A stretch of DNA of 32,710 bases from DATKEG01 sp035544515 (GTDB taxonomy: Bacteria; Acidobacteriota; Vicinamibacteria; Fen-336). The DNA lies in assembly GCA_035544515.1 (NCBI GenBank), contig DATKEG010000224.1:1-32710 (forward strand), in the 5' to 3' direction. Below, piece by piece: positions 24,638-32,665 of this stretch. The notes below the pieces were generated by a model that searched no databases, was not told the origin of the DNA, and saw only the letters and a list, made by a program, of their open reading frames with translations. Made by a program: the position numbers and the translations under genes. Each line of letters opens with the position of its first letter. Positions within the stretch are counted from its first letter, which is position 1.

Positions 24638-25633
24638 TCAACCCTGCTGCGGCTGCGGCGGCTGCGGCCAGTTGTCCAGCTTCATGCCGAGCGAGAGACC
24701 CATGCTGCCCAGGATCTCCTTGATCTCGTTGAGCGACTTGCGGCCGAAGTTCTTCGTCTTCAGCATCTCGGCCTCGGTCTTCTGGACCAGCTCGCCGATG
24801 GTGCGGATGTTCGCGTTCTTGAGGCAGTTGTACGAGCGCACGGACAACTCCATCTCGTCGACGCTCTTGTTCAGCTTCTCGTACCACTGCTCGCGGTCCT
24901 GCTCGGAGATCTCGACCGGCGTCTCGTTCTCGTCGTCCTCTTCGAGGTTGATGAAGATGGACAGGTGGTCCTTCATGAGCTTGGCGGCCAGGCCCACCGC
25001 GTCACGCGGGGTGACCGCCCCGTTGGTCCAGACCTCCAGCGTGAGCTTCTCGTAGTCGGTGGCCTGGCCCACGCGGGCGTTCTCCACGAAGTAGTTCACC
25101 TTCTTGGTCGGCGAGTGCACGGAGTCCACCGGGATCCAGCCGATCGAGAGGTCCTCGTCGAAGTTCTTGTCCGCGGACACGTAGCCGCGGCCCTGCTTGA
25201 CCCGCATCTCCACCGAGAGCGTCGAGCCCTGGCCCAGGGTGGCGATGTAAGCGTCCTGGTCCAGGATGTCGATGTCGGGGTCGGGCGTCACGTGCGCCGC
25301 CCTCACCTCGCCCGCCTCCGAGGTCTTCAGGAGCAGGGTCTTCGGATGCTCGACGTGCATCTTGAGCGGGACCCGCTTGAGGTTCAGGACGAGGTCGGTC
25401 GTGTCCTCCATGGCGCCCGGGATGGGGGAGAACTCGTGCAGCACGCCCTCCACCCGCACGGCCGTGATCGCGGCCCCCTCGATGCTGGAGAGGAGCACGC
25501 GCCGCAGCGTGTTTCCCACCGTGGTCGCGAAGCCCCGCTCGAACGGCTGCGCGTAGAAGCGGCCGAAGGTGTCGGTGAGCGTCTCGCGCTCGACCTCCAG
25601 GCGCTTCGGCTTCTGGAACCCTTTCCACAACAT
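24638..25633 (-). CDS. rpoA: RNA polymerase alpha subunit
   Basis: The 331-residue protein has the alpha N-terminal dimerisation domain (about 1-230), with ETLTDTFGRFYAQPFERGFATTVGNTLRRVLLSS (core PFERGFATTVGNTLRR) and the conserved TTDLVLNLK, and the C-terminal DNA-binding domain (about 255-320), with LSVRSYNCLKNANIRTIGELV and GRKSLNEIKEIL. It nucleates polymerase assembly and contacts upstream promoter DNA and activators. Length is normal. The start is the ATG at 25633, 25 nt after rpsD, with GAGAGG upstream. Confidence 0.98.
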   Translation of the reverse strand: MLWKGFQKPKRLEVERETLTDTFGRFYAQPFERGFATTVGNTLRRVLLSSIEGAAITAVRVEGVLHEFSPIPGAMEDTTDLVLNLKRVPLKMHVEHPKTLLLKTSEAGEVRAAHVTPDPDIDILDQDAYIATLGQGSTLSVEMRVKQGRGYVSADKNFDEDLSIGWIPVDSVHSPTKKVNYFVENARVGQATDYEKLTLEVWTNGAVTPRDAVGLAAKLMKDHLSIFINLEEDDENETPVEISEQDREQWYEKLNKSVDEMELSVRSYNCLKNANIRTIGELVQKTEAEMLKTKNFGRKSLNEIKEILGSMGLSLGMKLDNWPQPPQPQQG

Positions 25634-25658
25634 GTCTGTGCAGTCCTCTCTTGCTTCT

Positions 25659-26294
25659 TTACTTGGAGTACAGCTCGACGATGAGCTGCTCCTGGATGGG
25701 GAAGTTCACGTCCTCGCGCGCGGGCATGGAGAGCACGCGCCCCTTGAGGCCGGCCGCGTCGAGGTCCAGCCACTTGGGGACGCCGCGGCCCTTCACGGCC
25801 TCCACCGACTGCGCCACCTGCGCGTTCTTGGCGGCCGAGGGCGCCAGGGACACGACCTGGCCCTCTTCGACCTGGTAGGAGGGGATGTTGACCCGGCGGT
25901 CGTTCACCCGCACGTGCCCGTGGCGCACGAGCTGCCGCGCCTGGTCGCGCGAGCTGCCGAAACCGAGGCGGTAGACCACGTTGTCCAGCCTCCGCTCGAG
26001 CTTGCGCAGCAGCTCCTCGCCCACGACCCCCTTCTCCTGTGAAGCGCGGTCGAAGGTGAGGGCGAACTGGCTCTCCAGCATGCGGTAGAGCCGCTTGACC
26101 TTCTGCTTCTCGCGCAGCTGCAGGCCGTAGCCCTGCACCTTGGCCTTGATGCGGCCGCCCTTGCCGTGCTGGCCGGGCGCGTAGTTGCGCTTCTCGATCG
26201 CGCACTTCTCGGTGAAGCAGCGGTCGCCCTTGAGGAACAGCTTCATGCCCTCGCGCCGGCACAGCCGGCAGACGGGCCCCGAATACCTCGCCAC
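25659..26294 (-). CDS. rpsD: 30S ribosomal protein S4, zinc-binding form
   Basis: The 211-residue protein has the S4 N-terminus with an intact zinc-binding set, C9, C12, C26 and C31 (CRLC and CFTEKC), marking the C+ type. The S4 RNA-binding domain includes RLGFGSSRDQARQLVRHGHVRVNDR (core ARQLVRHGHVRVN). It is an early 16S rRNA-binding protein and in many bacteria also represses its own operon. The start is GTG at 26294, with TAGGAGAG upstream, 11 nt after rpsK. Confidence 0.98.
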   Translation of the reverse strand: MARYSGPVCRLCRREGMKLFLKGDRCFTEKCAIEKRNYAPGQHGKGGRIKAKVQGYGLQLREKQKVKRLYRMLESQFALTFDRASQEKGVVGEELLRKLERRLDNVVYRLGFGSSRDQARQLVRHGHVRVNDRRVNIPSYQVEEGQVVSLAPSAAKNAQVAQSVEAVKGRGVPKWLDLDAAGLKGRVLSMPAREDVNFPIQEQLIVELYSK

Positions 26295-26305
26295 TCCGTG
26301 CTCTC

Positions 26306-26740
26306 CTAGACCCGCCGCCGCTTGGGCGGCCGGCAGCCGTTATGGGGGATGGGCGTCACGTCCCTGATGGACTTGATCTCCACTCCCGCCGCCTGCAGGG
26401 CCCGGATGGCCGACTCGCGGCCACTGCCCGGCCCCTTCACCCGGATGTCCAGCGAGCGCAGGCCCGACTCCTTGGCCGCGCTGGCGGCCGCGGCGGCCGC
26501 CTGCTGCGCCGCGAAGGGGGTGCCCTTGCGCGACCCCTTGAACCCCAGGGTGCCCGCGCTGGACCAGGTGACCACGTTGCCCTCGCCGTCGGTGATGGTC
26601 ACGTGGGTGTTGTTGAAGGAGGCGTGAATGTGGGCCACGCCGTGCACGACGTGCCTTTTCTCCTTCTTGCTCTTCTTGGCCCCGCCGGCCTTGGCCGGTG
26701 CCTTCTCGTCGGGCTTTGCTTCCGCTTTCGGTTCCGCCAT
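26306..26740 (-). CDS. rpsK: 30S ribosomal protein S11
   Basis: The 144-residue protein has a Lys/Ala/Pro-rich N-terminal extension (about 1-30) and then the S11 core: GVAHIHASFNNTHVTITDGEGNV, SSAGTLGFKGSRKGTPFAAQ, KGPGSGRESAIRAL and the C-terminal DVTPIPHNGCRPPKRRRV. It forms part of the 30S platform. The extension is longer than in E. coli (129 residues). It follows rpsM after 17 nt. Confidence 0.98.
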   Translation of the reverse strand: MAEPKAEAKPDEKAPAKAGGAKKSKKEKRHVVHGVAHIHASFNNTHVTITDGEGNVVTWSSAGTLGFKGSRKGTPFAAQQAAAAAASAAKESGLRSLDIRVKGPGSGRESAIRALQAAGVEIKSIRDVTPIPHNGCRPPKRRRV

Positions 26741-26757
26741 TCGCTAGCAGTCTCCTT

Positions 26758-27144
26758 CTACGGCTTGCCCGGCGCCGCCGCCTTGGGACGGATCAGCGCG
26801 CGGCGGGGGCCCTTGCGCGTGCGCGCGTTGGTATGGGTGCGCTGGCCGCGCACGGGGAGGTTGCGCCGGTGGCGCAGGCCGCGGTAGGAGCCGACCTCCA
26901 TCAGCCGCTTGATGTTCATGGCCACGTCCTTGCGGAGGTCGCCCTCGACACCGCCCTCGCCGTCGATGATCCGCGCGATGCGGCTGACCTCTTCTTCGGA
27001 GAGGTCCTTCACCCGCACGTGCTGCTCGATGCCGGCCTGGGCCAGGATCTTGCCGCTGCGGGAGCGTCCGATGCCGTAGATGTAGGTGAGTGCCACCTCG
27101 ACCCGCTTCTGCCGCGGAAGGTCGATGCCTGCGATGCGAGCCAT
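26758..27144 (-). CDS. rpsM: 30S ribosomal protein S13
   Basis: The 128-residue product has MARIAGIDLPRQKRVEVALTYIYGIG, the SYRGLRHRRNLPVRGQRTHTNARTRKG signature (core RGLRHRRNLPVRGQRT) and a basic Pro/Ala/Lys tail reaching towards the P-site tRNA. It sits in the 30S head and contacts the 50S subunit. The start is the ATG at 27144, three bases after the rpmJ stop (27148). Confidence 0.98.
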   Translation of the reverse strand: MARIAGIDLPRQKRVEVALTYIYGIGRSRSGKILAQAGIEQHVRVKDLSEEEVSRIARIIDGEGGVEGDLRKDVAMNIKRLMEVGSYRGLRHRRNLPVRGQRTHTNARTRKGPRRALIRPKAAAPGKP

Positions 27145-27147
27145 GCC

Positions 27148-27261
27148 CTACCCCTGCCTCTGCTTGTGCTTCTGGTTGGCGCAGATGATGCGGACCACCC
27201 CCTGGCGGCGCACCACCTTGCACTTGACGCAGATCTTTCTCACCGACGAACGAACCTTCAC
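27148..27261 (-). CDS. rpmJ: 50S ribosomal protein L36
   Basis: A 37-residue ORF reads from GTG at 27261 to TAG at 27148. It has the zinc-ribbon ligands C11, C14, C27 and H32 (KICVKCKVVRRQGVVRIIC and NQKHKQRQG), the four-ligand form of L36. Length and position between infA and rpsM are standard. GGGGCAGG lies 5-6 nt before the GTG. It is the first gene after the internal promoter at 27309-27337. Confidence 0.96.
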   Translation of the reverse strand: MKVRSSVRKICVKCKVVRRQGVVRIICANQKHKQRQG

Positions 27262-27308
27262 GATGACCTGCCCCTCATGAAAAATGCCTGATCACCCGCA
27301 AACCGCCC

Positions 27309-27337
27309 ATTGTACCGCAACTTGTACCCCGGGTCAC
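27309..27337 (-). promoter_or_regulatory. Internal promoter ahead of rpmJ-rpsM-rpsK-rpsD-rpoA-rplQ
   Basis: On the minus strand GTGACC (27337-27332, 4 of 6) and TACAAT (27314-27309, 5 of 6) lie exactly 17 nt apart; transcription would start near 27302, giving a leader of about 41 nt to the rpmJ GTG. The -35 overlaps the infA stop. It would let the alpha-operon part be transcribed separately from the spc part. Confidence 0.6.
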
Positions 27338-27543
27338 GTTTTCCCCACGATCCTTGCCCGAGAGGCATCGTAGGCCGACAGCTCGAGCTCCACCTTCTGC
27401 CCCGGCAGGATGCGCAGGAGGCCGGCGTGCCCAGAGACGTGCGCCGTCACGCGGGGACGGCCCTCGGACTCCAACTCCACGCTGTACAAGGCGTTAGGCA
27501 GGGTCTCCAGCACCCGTCCCTGCACGCGGACGGGCTCAGGCAT
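27334..27543 (-). CDS. infA: Translation initiation factor IF-1, divergent
   Basis: From the ATG at 27543 the product has 69 residues and the IF-1 OB fold: VQGRVLETLPNALYSVELE, VTAHVSG, RILPGQKVELELSAYDASRARIVGK. The loop after AHVSG reads HAGLLRIL, where typical IF-1 has KMRKNYIRIL: two residues shorter and without the Lys/Arg cluster that reaches into helix 44 of 16S rRNA. An in-frame ATG at 27558 would add five residues, but AGG is 7 nt from the 27543 ATG. It overlaps the end of map by 8 nt. Position between map and rpmJ is classic for infA. Confidence 0.88.
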   Translation of the reverse strand: MPEPVRVQGRVLETLPNALYSVELESEGRPRVTAHVSGHAGLLRILPGQKVELELSAYDASRARIVGKT

Positions 27544-28309
27544 GGGCGACCTGGGCATAGGGATACGGCTCGGACAGGATCCACGGCCCGTGATCCGTGA
27601 CGGCGACCGTCAGCTCGAAATGCGCCGACCGGCTGCGGTCGGCGGTCACCGCCGTCCAACCATCGTCGAGCACGCGCACCTCGGGGCCGCCGAGGTTGAG
27701 CATGGGCTCGATGGCCAGGCACATGCCGGTCACCAGACGCTCGCGCCGGCCCGCCGGCCCGTAGTTGGGCACCTGGGGATCCTCGTGCAGGCTCGCGCCG
27801 ATGCCGTGGCCCACGAACTCCCGGACGACCGAATAGCCGTGACCCTCGGCGTGCCGCTGCACCGCGTGCCCGATGTCGCCCACCCGGTTGCGCGGTTGGC
27901 ACATCGCGATCCCGGCGAACAGCGCCTCCTCGGTCACGCGCACCAGCCGGGCCGACTCCTCGCTCACGCGGCCCACGCACACCGTGCGGGCCGCGTCGCC
28001 GTAGAAGCCGCCCACGACGCAGCCGAGGTCGAGCCCCACGATGTCGCCTTCCGCGAGCCGGCGCGGACCGGGGATGCCGTGCACCACCTCCTCGTTGACG
28101 GAGATGCACAGGGTGGCCGGATAGCCCCGGTACCCCAGGAAGGCCGGGCGGGCGCCCGCCTTCTCGATGCGGTCGCGCGCGATGCGGTCCATCTCGCGGG
28201 TGGTGACGCCCGGCTGGGCCGCCTCGGCCAGCGCGCGCAGGGTGTCCACCACGATCGTGCAGGCCCGGTGCATCTTCTGCAGCTCGGGCCAGGACTTCTG
28301 CACGCTCAC
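27536..28309 (-). CDS. map: Methionine aminopeptidase, type I
   Basis: The 257-residue enzyme keeps the metal-binding set: D and D in LDLGCVVGGFYGDAARTV, H in VGHGIGASLHEDP, E in CLAIEPML and E in AHFELTVAVT, plus the substrate-side H in EEVVHGIPG. It removes the initiator methionine from new proteins in the cytoplasm. The start is GTG at 28309, overlapping the adk stop as GTGA, with GGGGGA 6 nt upstream; a second GTG two codons later (28303) is possible. No N-terminal zinc-finger extension. Confidence 0.96.
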   Translation of the reverse strand: MSVQKSWPELQKMHRACTIVVDTLRALAEAAQPGVTTREMDRIARDRIEKAGARPAFLGYRGYPATLCISVNEEVVHGIPGPRRLAEGDIVGLDLGCVVGGFYGDAARTVCVGRVSEESARLVRVTEEALFAGIAMCQPRNRVGDIGHAVQRHAEGHGYSVVREFVGHGIGASLHEDPQVPNYGPAGRRERLVTGMCLAIEPMLNLGGPEVRVLDDGWTAVTADRSRSAHFELTVAVTDHGPWILSEPYPYAQVAHA

Positions 28310-28995
28310 GCGCGTCCCCCGATGAGGCGCTGCAGGTCGCGGAACACCAGGTCGGCGGGACGGTAGCCGTCGAGGTCGTAGAAGCGCGCGCGGGTACGGT
28401 ACCAGTCGATGAGGGGCGCGGTGGCGGCGTCGTAGTCGGACAGGCGCCGTGCCACCGCCACTTCCTTGTCGTCCTCGCGCTGGATGAGCGGCGAGTTGTC
28501 GCGGTCGCAGCGGCCGGGGGCCCGGGGCGGGTTGTTGTAGATGTGGTAGGTGGACTGGCACGTCGGGCACCAGCGGCGGCCGGAGAGCCGGCGCAGCAGC
28601 TCCTCGCGCGGCACGTCGATGTTGAAGACGAACACGTCGCCCGTCACGTCCCCGCCCACCATGGTCTCGAAGCCCTCGGCCTGCGGCATGGTGCGGGGGA
28701 AGCCATCCAGGATGTACCCGTGCGCGCAGTCCTCCGCCTGCAACCGTTCCTGGATGAGCGCGATCAGCAGGTCGTCCGGCACCAGCCCGCCCTTCTCCAT
28801 GAGGGGGCCCGCCTGGCGTCCCAGGCTGGTTCCGGACGCGATCGCTTCCCGGAGCATGTCGCCGGTGGAGATCCGCGGGACCTTGCAGTGCGCGGCCAGG
28901 CGCCCGGCCTGGGTGCCCTTGCCCGCCCCCGGCGGCCCCAGGAATATCACACGGACCCGCGGCCGGGTCACCGGGCGCGGGCTAGCGCCGGCCAC
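28306..28995 (-). CDS. adk: Adenylate kinase, long form with zinc-type lid
   Basis: The 229-residue enzyme has the P-loop LGPPGAGKGTQ (19-29), ISTGDMLREA, DGFPRTMPQAE and a long lid domain carrying C142, C145, C162 and D165, the Cys-Cys-Cys-Asp zinc set known from Gram-positive adenylate kinases. It interconverts ATP + AMP and 2 ADP. The N-terminus has a 15-residue extension before the first strand. The GTG at 28995, with GGAGG 4 nt upstream, overlaps the secY end by 14 nt; internal GTG codons would trim the extension but have worse ribosome binding sites. Confidence 0.96.
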   Translation of the reverse strand: MAGASPRPVTRPRVRVIFLGPPGAGKGTQAGRLAAHCKVPRISTGDMLREAIASGTSLGRQAGPLMEKGGLVPDDLLIALIQERLQAEDCAHGYILDGFPRTMPQAEGFETMVGGDVTGDVFVFNIDVPREELLRRLSGRRWCPTCQSTYHIYNNPPRAPGRCDRDNSPLIQREDDKEVAVARRLSDYDAATAPLIDWYRTRARFYDLDGYRPADLVFRDLQRLIGGRA

Positions 28996-30385
28996 GGATC
29001 CTCCGGCCGCCCTTGCCGGTGAAGCCCTCGTAATGGCGCATGACCAGCTGCGCCTCCACCTGGGCCACGGTGTCCATGGCCACGCCCACGATGATCAGGA
29101 GCGAGGTGCCGCCGAAGTAGAAGTTCAGGCCCAGGCCCTCGGTCACCCAGCCCAGGTTGTTCTCGGAGAGAAACATGTCGAGGTCGGGACCGATCCCGGG
29201 GATGGGCGCCACCTTGAAGCCGGCGATCAGGAACTCGGGCAGGAGGGCGATGAGCGCCAGGTAGATGGCGCCCCCGAAGGTGATGCGCCCCAGGATGTGG
29301 TCGAGGTACTCCGCCGTGCGCTTGCCGGGACGGATGCCGGGGATGAACCCACCGTACTTGCGCATGTTCTCCGCCACGTCGTCCGGGTTGAAGACGATGG
29401 CCGTGTAGAAGTAGCAGAAGAAGATGATGAAGGCGACGTAGAGCAGGTTGTAGAGCGGCATCCCCCACTGGAGCTGCTCGGACACGGCTTGCATCCAGGG
29501 GTTGTCGGCCTGGAAGAAGGACGCGATCGTCTGCGGGAAGGCGATGATCGACGAGGCGAAGATCACGGGTATGACGCCCGCCGTGTTGACGCGCAGGGGC
29601 AGGTGGGTGGACTGGCCGCCGTACATGCGCCGGCCCACCACGCGCTTGGCATACTGCACGGTGATGCGCCGCTGCCCGCGCTCCACGAACACGATGGCCA
29701 TGATCACGAGGACCATGAGGCTGACCAGGAGGAGGGCCGCGAGCAGGCTCAGGTCACCGCGCTGGATGCGTGCCACCGTGTCGAAGAGGCCGCCGGGGAA
29801 GCCCACCACGATGCCGGCGAAGATGAGCAGGCTCATCCCGTTGCCCACGCCGCGGTCGGTGATCTGCTCGCCCAGCCACATGACGAAGGCCGTGCCTGTG
29901 GTCAGCGTGAGCACGGTCATGAGCTTGAACGCCCAGCCGGGGCTCTCGACGATGCGGAAGGTCTGGCTGATGGTCAGCGTCTCGAGGTAGGCGGCGATGG
30001 CGAACGACTGCACGATCGAGAGCAACATGGTGCCGTAGCGCGTGTATTGGGTGATCTTGCGCCGGCCCAGCTCTCCCTCCTTGGAGAGCTTCTCCAGGAA
30101 AGGCCAGACCACGGTCAGGAGCTGCAGGATGATGGAGGCCGAGATGTAGGGCATGATGCCCAGGGCGAAGATCGTGACCTTGGCCAGGTTGCCACCCGAG
30201 AACATGTCCACGAGGCCGAACCAGTTGCCCTGGTTCTGCGCGAAGAAGTCGATGAGGGCCTGGGCGTTGATGCCGGGCGTAGGCACGTGGTTGCCCAGCC
30301 GGTAGACGGCCAGCATGGCCAGCGTGAACAGCACGCGCTTCCTGAGGTCGGGGACGTCCCAGATGTTCCGCAGACTCTGCAACAT
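28982..30385 (-). CDS. secY: Protein translocase subunit SecY
   Basis: The 467-residue protein has ten hydrophobic helices and the family motifs RVLFTLAMLAVYRLGNHVPTPGIN (core YRLGNHVPTPGIN), SGGNLAKVTIFALGIMPYISASI with the plug region before it, and the cytoplasmic loops VERGQRRITVQYAKR and GGFIPGIRPGKRTAEYL that meet SecA and the ribosome. It forms the protein-conducting channel of the inner membrane. A loop of about 30 residues near 335-345 to helix 9 is of ordinary size. It sits between rplO and adk as in most bacteria. Confidence 0.98.
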   Translation of the reverse strand: MLQSLRNIWDVPDLRKRVLFTLAMLAVYRLGNHVPTPGINAQALIDFFAQNQGNWFGLVDMFSGGNLAKVTIFALGIMPYISASIILQLLTVVWPFLEKLSKEGELGRRKITQYTRYGTMLLSIVQSFAIAAYLETLTISQTFRIVESPGWAFKLMTVLTLTTGTAFVMWLGEQITDRGVGNGMSLLIFAGIVVGFPGGLFDTVARIQRGDLSLLAALLLVSLMVLVIMAIVFVERGQRRITVQYAKRVVGRRMYGGQSTHLPLRVNTAGVIPVIFASSIIAFPQTIASFFQADNPWMQAVSEQLQWGMPLYNLLYVAFIIFFCYFYTAIVFNPDDVAENMRKYGGFIPGIRPGKRTAEYLDHILGRITFGGAIYLALIALLPEFLIAGFKVAPIPGIGPDLDMFLSENNLGWVTEGLGLNFYFGGTSLLIIVGVAMDTVAQVEAQLVMRHYEGFTGKGGRRIRGRR

Positions 30386-30405
30386 GCTCTAAACCCCGTG
30401 GACGA

Positions 30406-30852
30406 TCAGCCCTCGATGACCTCGGCCTTGCCGCCGGCCGCCCCGATCTGCTCCTGCGCCTTCGCGCTGAACTTGTGGGCGCGCACGGTGAGCGCCTTGC
30501 TCAGCGTGCCCTTGGCCAGGATCTTCACCCCCTGGCGCAGCGACTTGATCACGCCGTGCTCCTTGAGCACCTCGGGCGTGACGATGGTGCCCGCCTCGAA
30601 GACCTCCAGGCGCTGGAGATTGACCTCCGCGTACTCCCTCCGGAACGGGTTGTGGAAGCCGCGCTTGGGCACCCGGCGATGGAGCGGCATCTGGCCGCCC
30701 TCGAAGCCCACCTTGCGGCTGTACCCGCTGCGGCTCTTCTGGCCCTTCTCGCCGCGGCCGGACGTCTTGCCCAGACCGCTGCCCGGGCCGCGGCCGACGC
30801 GCTTGCGCGGCCGCACGCTGCCCTTGGCCGGCCTCAGGTTGTTCAGACCCAT
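30406..30852 (-). CDS. rplO: 50S ribosomal protein L15
   Basis: The 148-residue protein shows the Arg/Gly-rich L15 N-terminus LNNLRPAKGSVRPRKRVGRGPGSGLGKTSGRGEKGQKSRSG (core GRGPGSGLGKTSGRG), FEGGQMPLHRRVPKRGF and the C-terminal LTVRAHKFSAKAQEQIGAAGG. It is a 23S rRNA-binding protein near the large subunit centre. Normal length; 20 nt before secY. Confidence 0.98.
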   Translation of the reverse strand: MGLNNLRPAKGSVRPRKRVGRGPGSGLGKTSGRGEKGQKSRSGYSRKVGFEGGQMPLHRRVPKRGFHNPFRREYAEVNLQRLEVFEAGTIVTPEVLKEHGVIKSLRQGVKILAKGTLSKALTVRAHKFSAKAQEQIGAAGGKAEVIEG

Positions 30853-30864
30853 GACGCGTTCCCC

Positions 30865-31080
30865 CTAGTCGACGATGGCCACGAGATGGGGAATCTTTTT
30901 CACCATCCCGCGGATGGCCGGGGTGTCCGGCCGCTCCACCACCTGGTGCATGCGCCGCAGTCCCAGGCCGCGCACCGTTTCGCGCTGCTTGCCGGGGCAG
31001 CCGATGACGCTGCCGATCTGCTTGATGCGCAGCAAGGCGCCCGTCGCGCCGCCCGCCGCTCCCTTCCGGTTCCTGGTCAT
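30865..31080 (-). CDS. rpmD: 50S ribosomal protein L30
   Basis: The 71-residue product has the L30 fold: LLRIKQIGSVIGCPGKQRETVRGLGLRRMHQVVERPDTPAIRGMVKKIPHLVAI in its motifs GLGLRRM, ERPDTPAIRGM and HLVAI. A 15-residue basic/Gly-Ala extension at the N-terminus makes it longer than the usual 58-60. It lies between rpsE and rplO with gaps of 11 and 12 nt. Confidence 0.97.
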   Translation of the reverse strand: MTRNRKGAAGGATGALLRIKQIGSVIGCPGKQRETVRGLGLRRMHQVVERPDTPAIRGMVKKIPHLVAIVD

Positions 31081-31091
31081 GTCGCGGCTCC

Positions 31092-31724
31092 CTACGCTTC
31101 GGCGGGCGGGACCGGAGGCACGTCCGCCACCGTCTCCGGCCGCGCCGCGGCCGCGGTGGCCGCCTTGCGCGCCTCCCGCGCCTCGTCCCTGAGCTGCTTC
31201 TGGTCGGGGGTCACGATGTCGCTCACGGCCTTCCCACGCAGGCGCGCCACCCGCTCCGGCCGCTTGAGGCGCATGAGCGCGTCCACCGTGGCCTTCACCA
31301 CGTTGTGCGCGGTGGTCGAGCCCAGGCTCTTGGTCAGGATGTTCTGGATGCCGGCGGCGGTGATGACCGCGCGCACGGCCCCGCCCGCGATCACGCCCGT
31401 GCCTTCCGAGGCGGGCTTGAGCAGCACCGCCCCCGAGCCGAAGTAGCCGGTCACGGTGTGCGGGATCGTGGAGCCCTTGTCGGTGATCGGCACGCGCACG
31501 ATGTTCTTCTTGGCGGCCTCCACTCCCTTCTTGATGGCGGAGGAGACCTCGCGCGCCTTCCCCATCCCGTAGCCCACGTGACCGGCGGAGTCGCCCACCA
31601 CCACCAGCGCGCTGAAGGAGAGGTTCTTGCCGCCCTTCACGACCTTGGTGACGCGGTTGATGGAGACGACCTGGTCCTTCAGCTCGAGCCCGGTGATGTC
31701 GATCTTGTCCGTTTGACCCTTCAA
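31092..31724 (-). CDS. rpsE: 30S ribosomal protein S5
   Basis: The 210-residue protein has the S5 double-stranded RNA-binding domain (VVSINRVTKVVKGGKNLSFSALVVVGD, GHVGYGMGKAREVSSAIKKG by its cores INRVTKVVKGG and GYGMGKAREV) and the C-terminal domain with GVIAGGAVRAVITAAGIQNILTKSLGS (core GGAVRAVITAAGI). A tail of about 45 residues rich in Ala/Pro follows. The start is a TTG at 31724 overlapping the rplR stop (TTGA); no other start fits the conserved N-terminus, so expression should depend on coupling to rplR. Confidence 0.97.
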   Translation of the reverse strand: MKGQTDKIDITGLELKDQVVSINRVTKVVKGGKNLSFSALVVVGDSAGHVGYGMGKAREVSSAIKKGVEAAKKNIVRVPITDKGSTIPHTVTGYFGSGAVLLKPASEGTGVIAGGAVRAVITAAGIQNILTKSLGSTTAHNVVKATVDALMRLKRPERVARLRGKAVSDIVTPDQKQLRDEAREARKAATAAAARPETVADVPPVPPAEA

Positions 31725-32092
31725 AACTTCAGCCCACTTTCCCGGGCGGCGTCGGCCAGTGCCTTGACGCGCCCGTGGTACAGGAAGCCGCCGCGGTCGA
31801 AGACCACGGCCTGGATGCCCTTCTCCTTCGCGCGCGTGGCGATGAGCTGGCCCACCTGCCTGGCCGCCGCCACGTTCGCCCCGCGCTTGTTCTTCCCGTC
31901 ACCCGTGAAGCCGGCGTCGAGCGACGAAGCGGAGCATAACGTGCGCCCCGCCTCGTCGTCGATGACCTGGGCGTAGATGTGGCCCTGGCTGCGGAAGACG
32001 GCCAGCCGCGGACGCTCCCGGCGGCCGGCCAGCTTCTTGCGGATGCGGTTCCGGATCCGCTGCCGGATGCCTTCCTTGGTGTGGACGGTCAT
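31721..32092 (-). CDS. rplR: 50S ribosomal protein L18
   Basis: The 123-residue protein matches L18: basic N-terminus (RQRIRNRIRKKLAGRRERPRLAVFRSQGHIYAQVIDDEAGRTL by its core RPRLAVFRSQGHIYAQVID), then AARQVGQLIATRAKEKGI and the C-terminal FDRGGFLYHGRVKALADAARESGL (core GFLYHGRVKALADAARE). It binds 5S rRNA. It starts 2 nt after the rplF stop and overlaps rpsE by 4 nt. Confidence 0.98.
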   Translation of the reverse strand: MTVHTKEGIRQRIRNRIRKKLAGRRERPRLAVFRSQGHIYAQVIDDEAGRTLCSASSLDAGFTGDGKNKRGANVAAARQVGQLIATRAKEKGIQAVVFDRGGFLYHGRVKALADAARESGLKF

Positions 32093-32094
32093 GT

Positions 32095-32652
32095 CTACTT
32101 CGCCCCCGCGCCGGTGGCACCGGCCTTTCCAGCTTTCTTCTTGAGGACCTCGCCCACGTAGCGGATGCCTTTCTGCTTGTAGGGGTCGGGGCGGCGCAGG
32201 TTGCGGATCTCCGCCGCGACCTGGCCCACACGCTGGCGGTCGATGCCCGAAACCGTCACGCGGTTGCTCTTGGCGTCCACGGCCACGGTGATCCCCTCGG
32301 GGATCGGATAGTTGACCGGGTGCGAGAAGCCCAGGGCGAAGACCACCTTCCTGCCCTCGACGGCGGCCCGGTAGCCGACGCCCACGATGTCGAGCTCCTT
32401 GGTGAAGCCCTCGGTCACGCCCTTGACCGCGTTGGAGGCCAGCGCCCGCGCCAGACCGTGCAGGGCGCGCTGGTCCCGCTCGTCGTTGGTGCGCGTGGCC
32501 GCCAACTCGCCGTTCTCGAGCTTGAAGGAGATCCCCTCCGGCACGGGCGAGGTGAGCTTGCCCTTGGGACCCTCCACCTCGAGCAGCGCGCCCTTGACCT
32601 GCACGTTGACGCCCTTGGGGATGGGGATGGGCTTGCGTCCGACCCGAGACAT
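32095..32652 (-). CDS. rplF: 50S ribosomal protein L6
   Basis: The 185-residue product begins MSRVGRKPIPIPKGVNV and has the duplicated L6 fold with KLTSPVPEGISF, GVGYRAAVEGRKVVFALGFSHPVNYPIPEGI (core LGFSHPVNYPIPEGI) and the signature RRPDPYKQKGIRYVGEVLKKKAGK (core PDPYKQKGIRY). A short Gly/Ala/Lys tail ends it. It binds 23S rRNA near the sarcin-ricin loop. AAGGAGG, which overlaps the rpsH stop region, lies 8-10 nt before the ATG. Confidence 0.98.
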   Translation of the reverse strand: MSRVGRKPIPIPKGVNVQVKGALLEVEGPKGKLTSPVPEGISFKLENGELAATRTNDERDQRALHGLARALASNAVKGVTEGFTKELDIVGVGYRAAVEGRKVVFALGFSHPVNYPIPEGITVAVDAKSNRVTVSGIDRQRVGQVAAEIRNLRRPDPYKQKGIRYVGEVLKKKAGKAGATGAGAK

Positions 32653-32665
32653 TTCTGCTGCCTCC

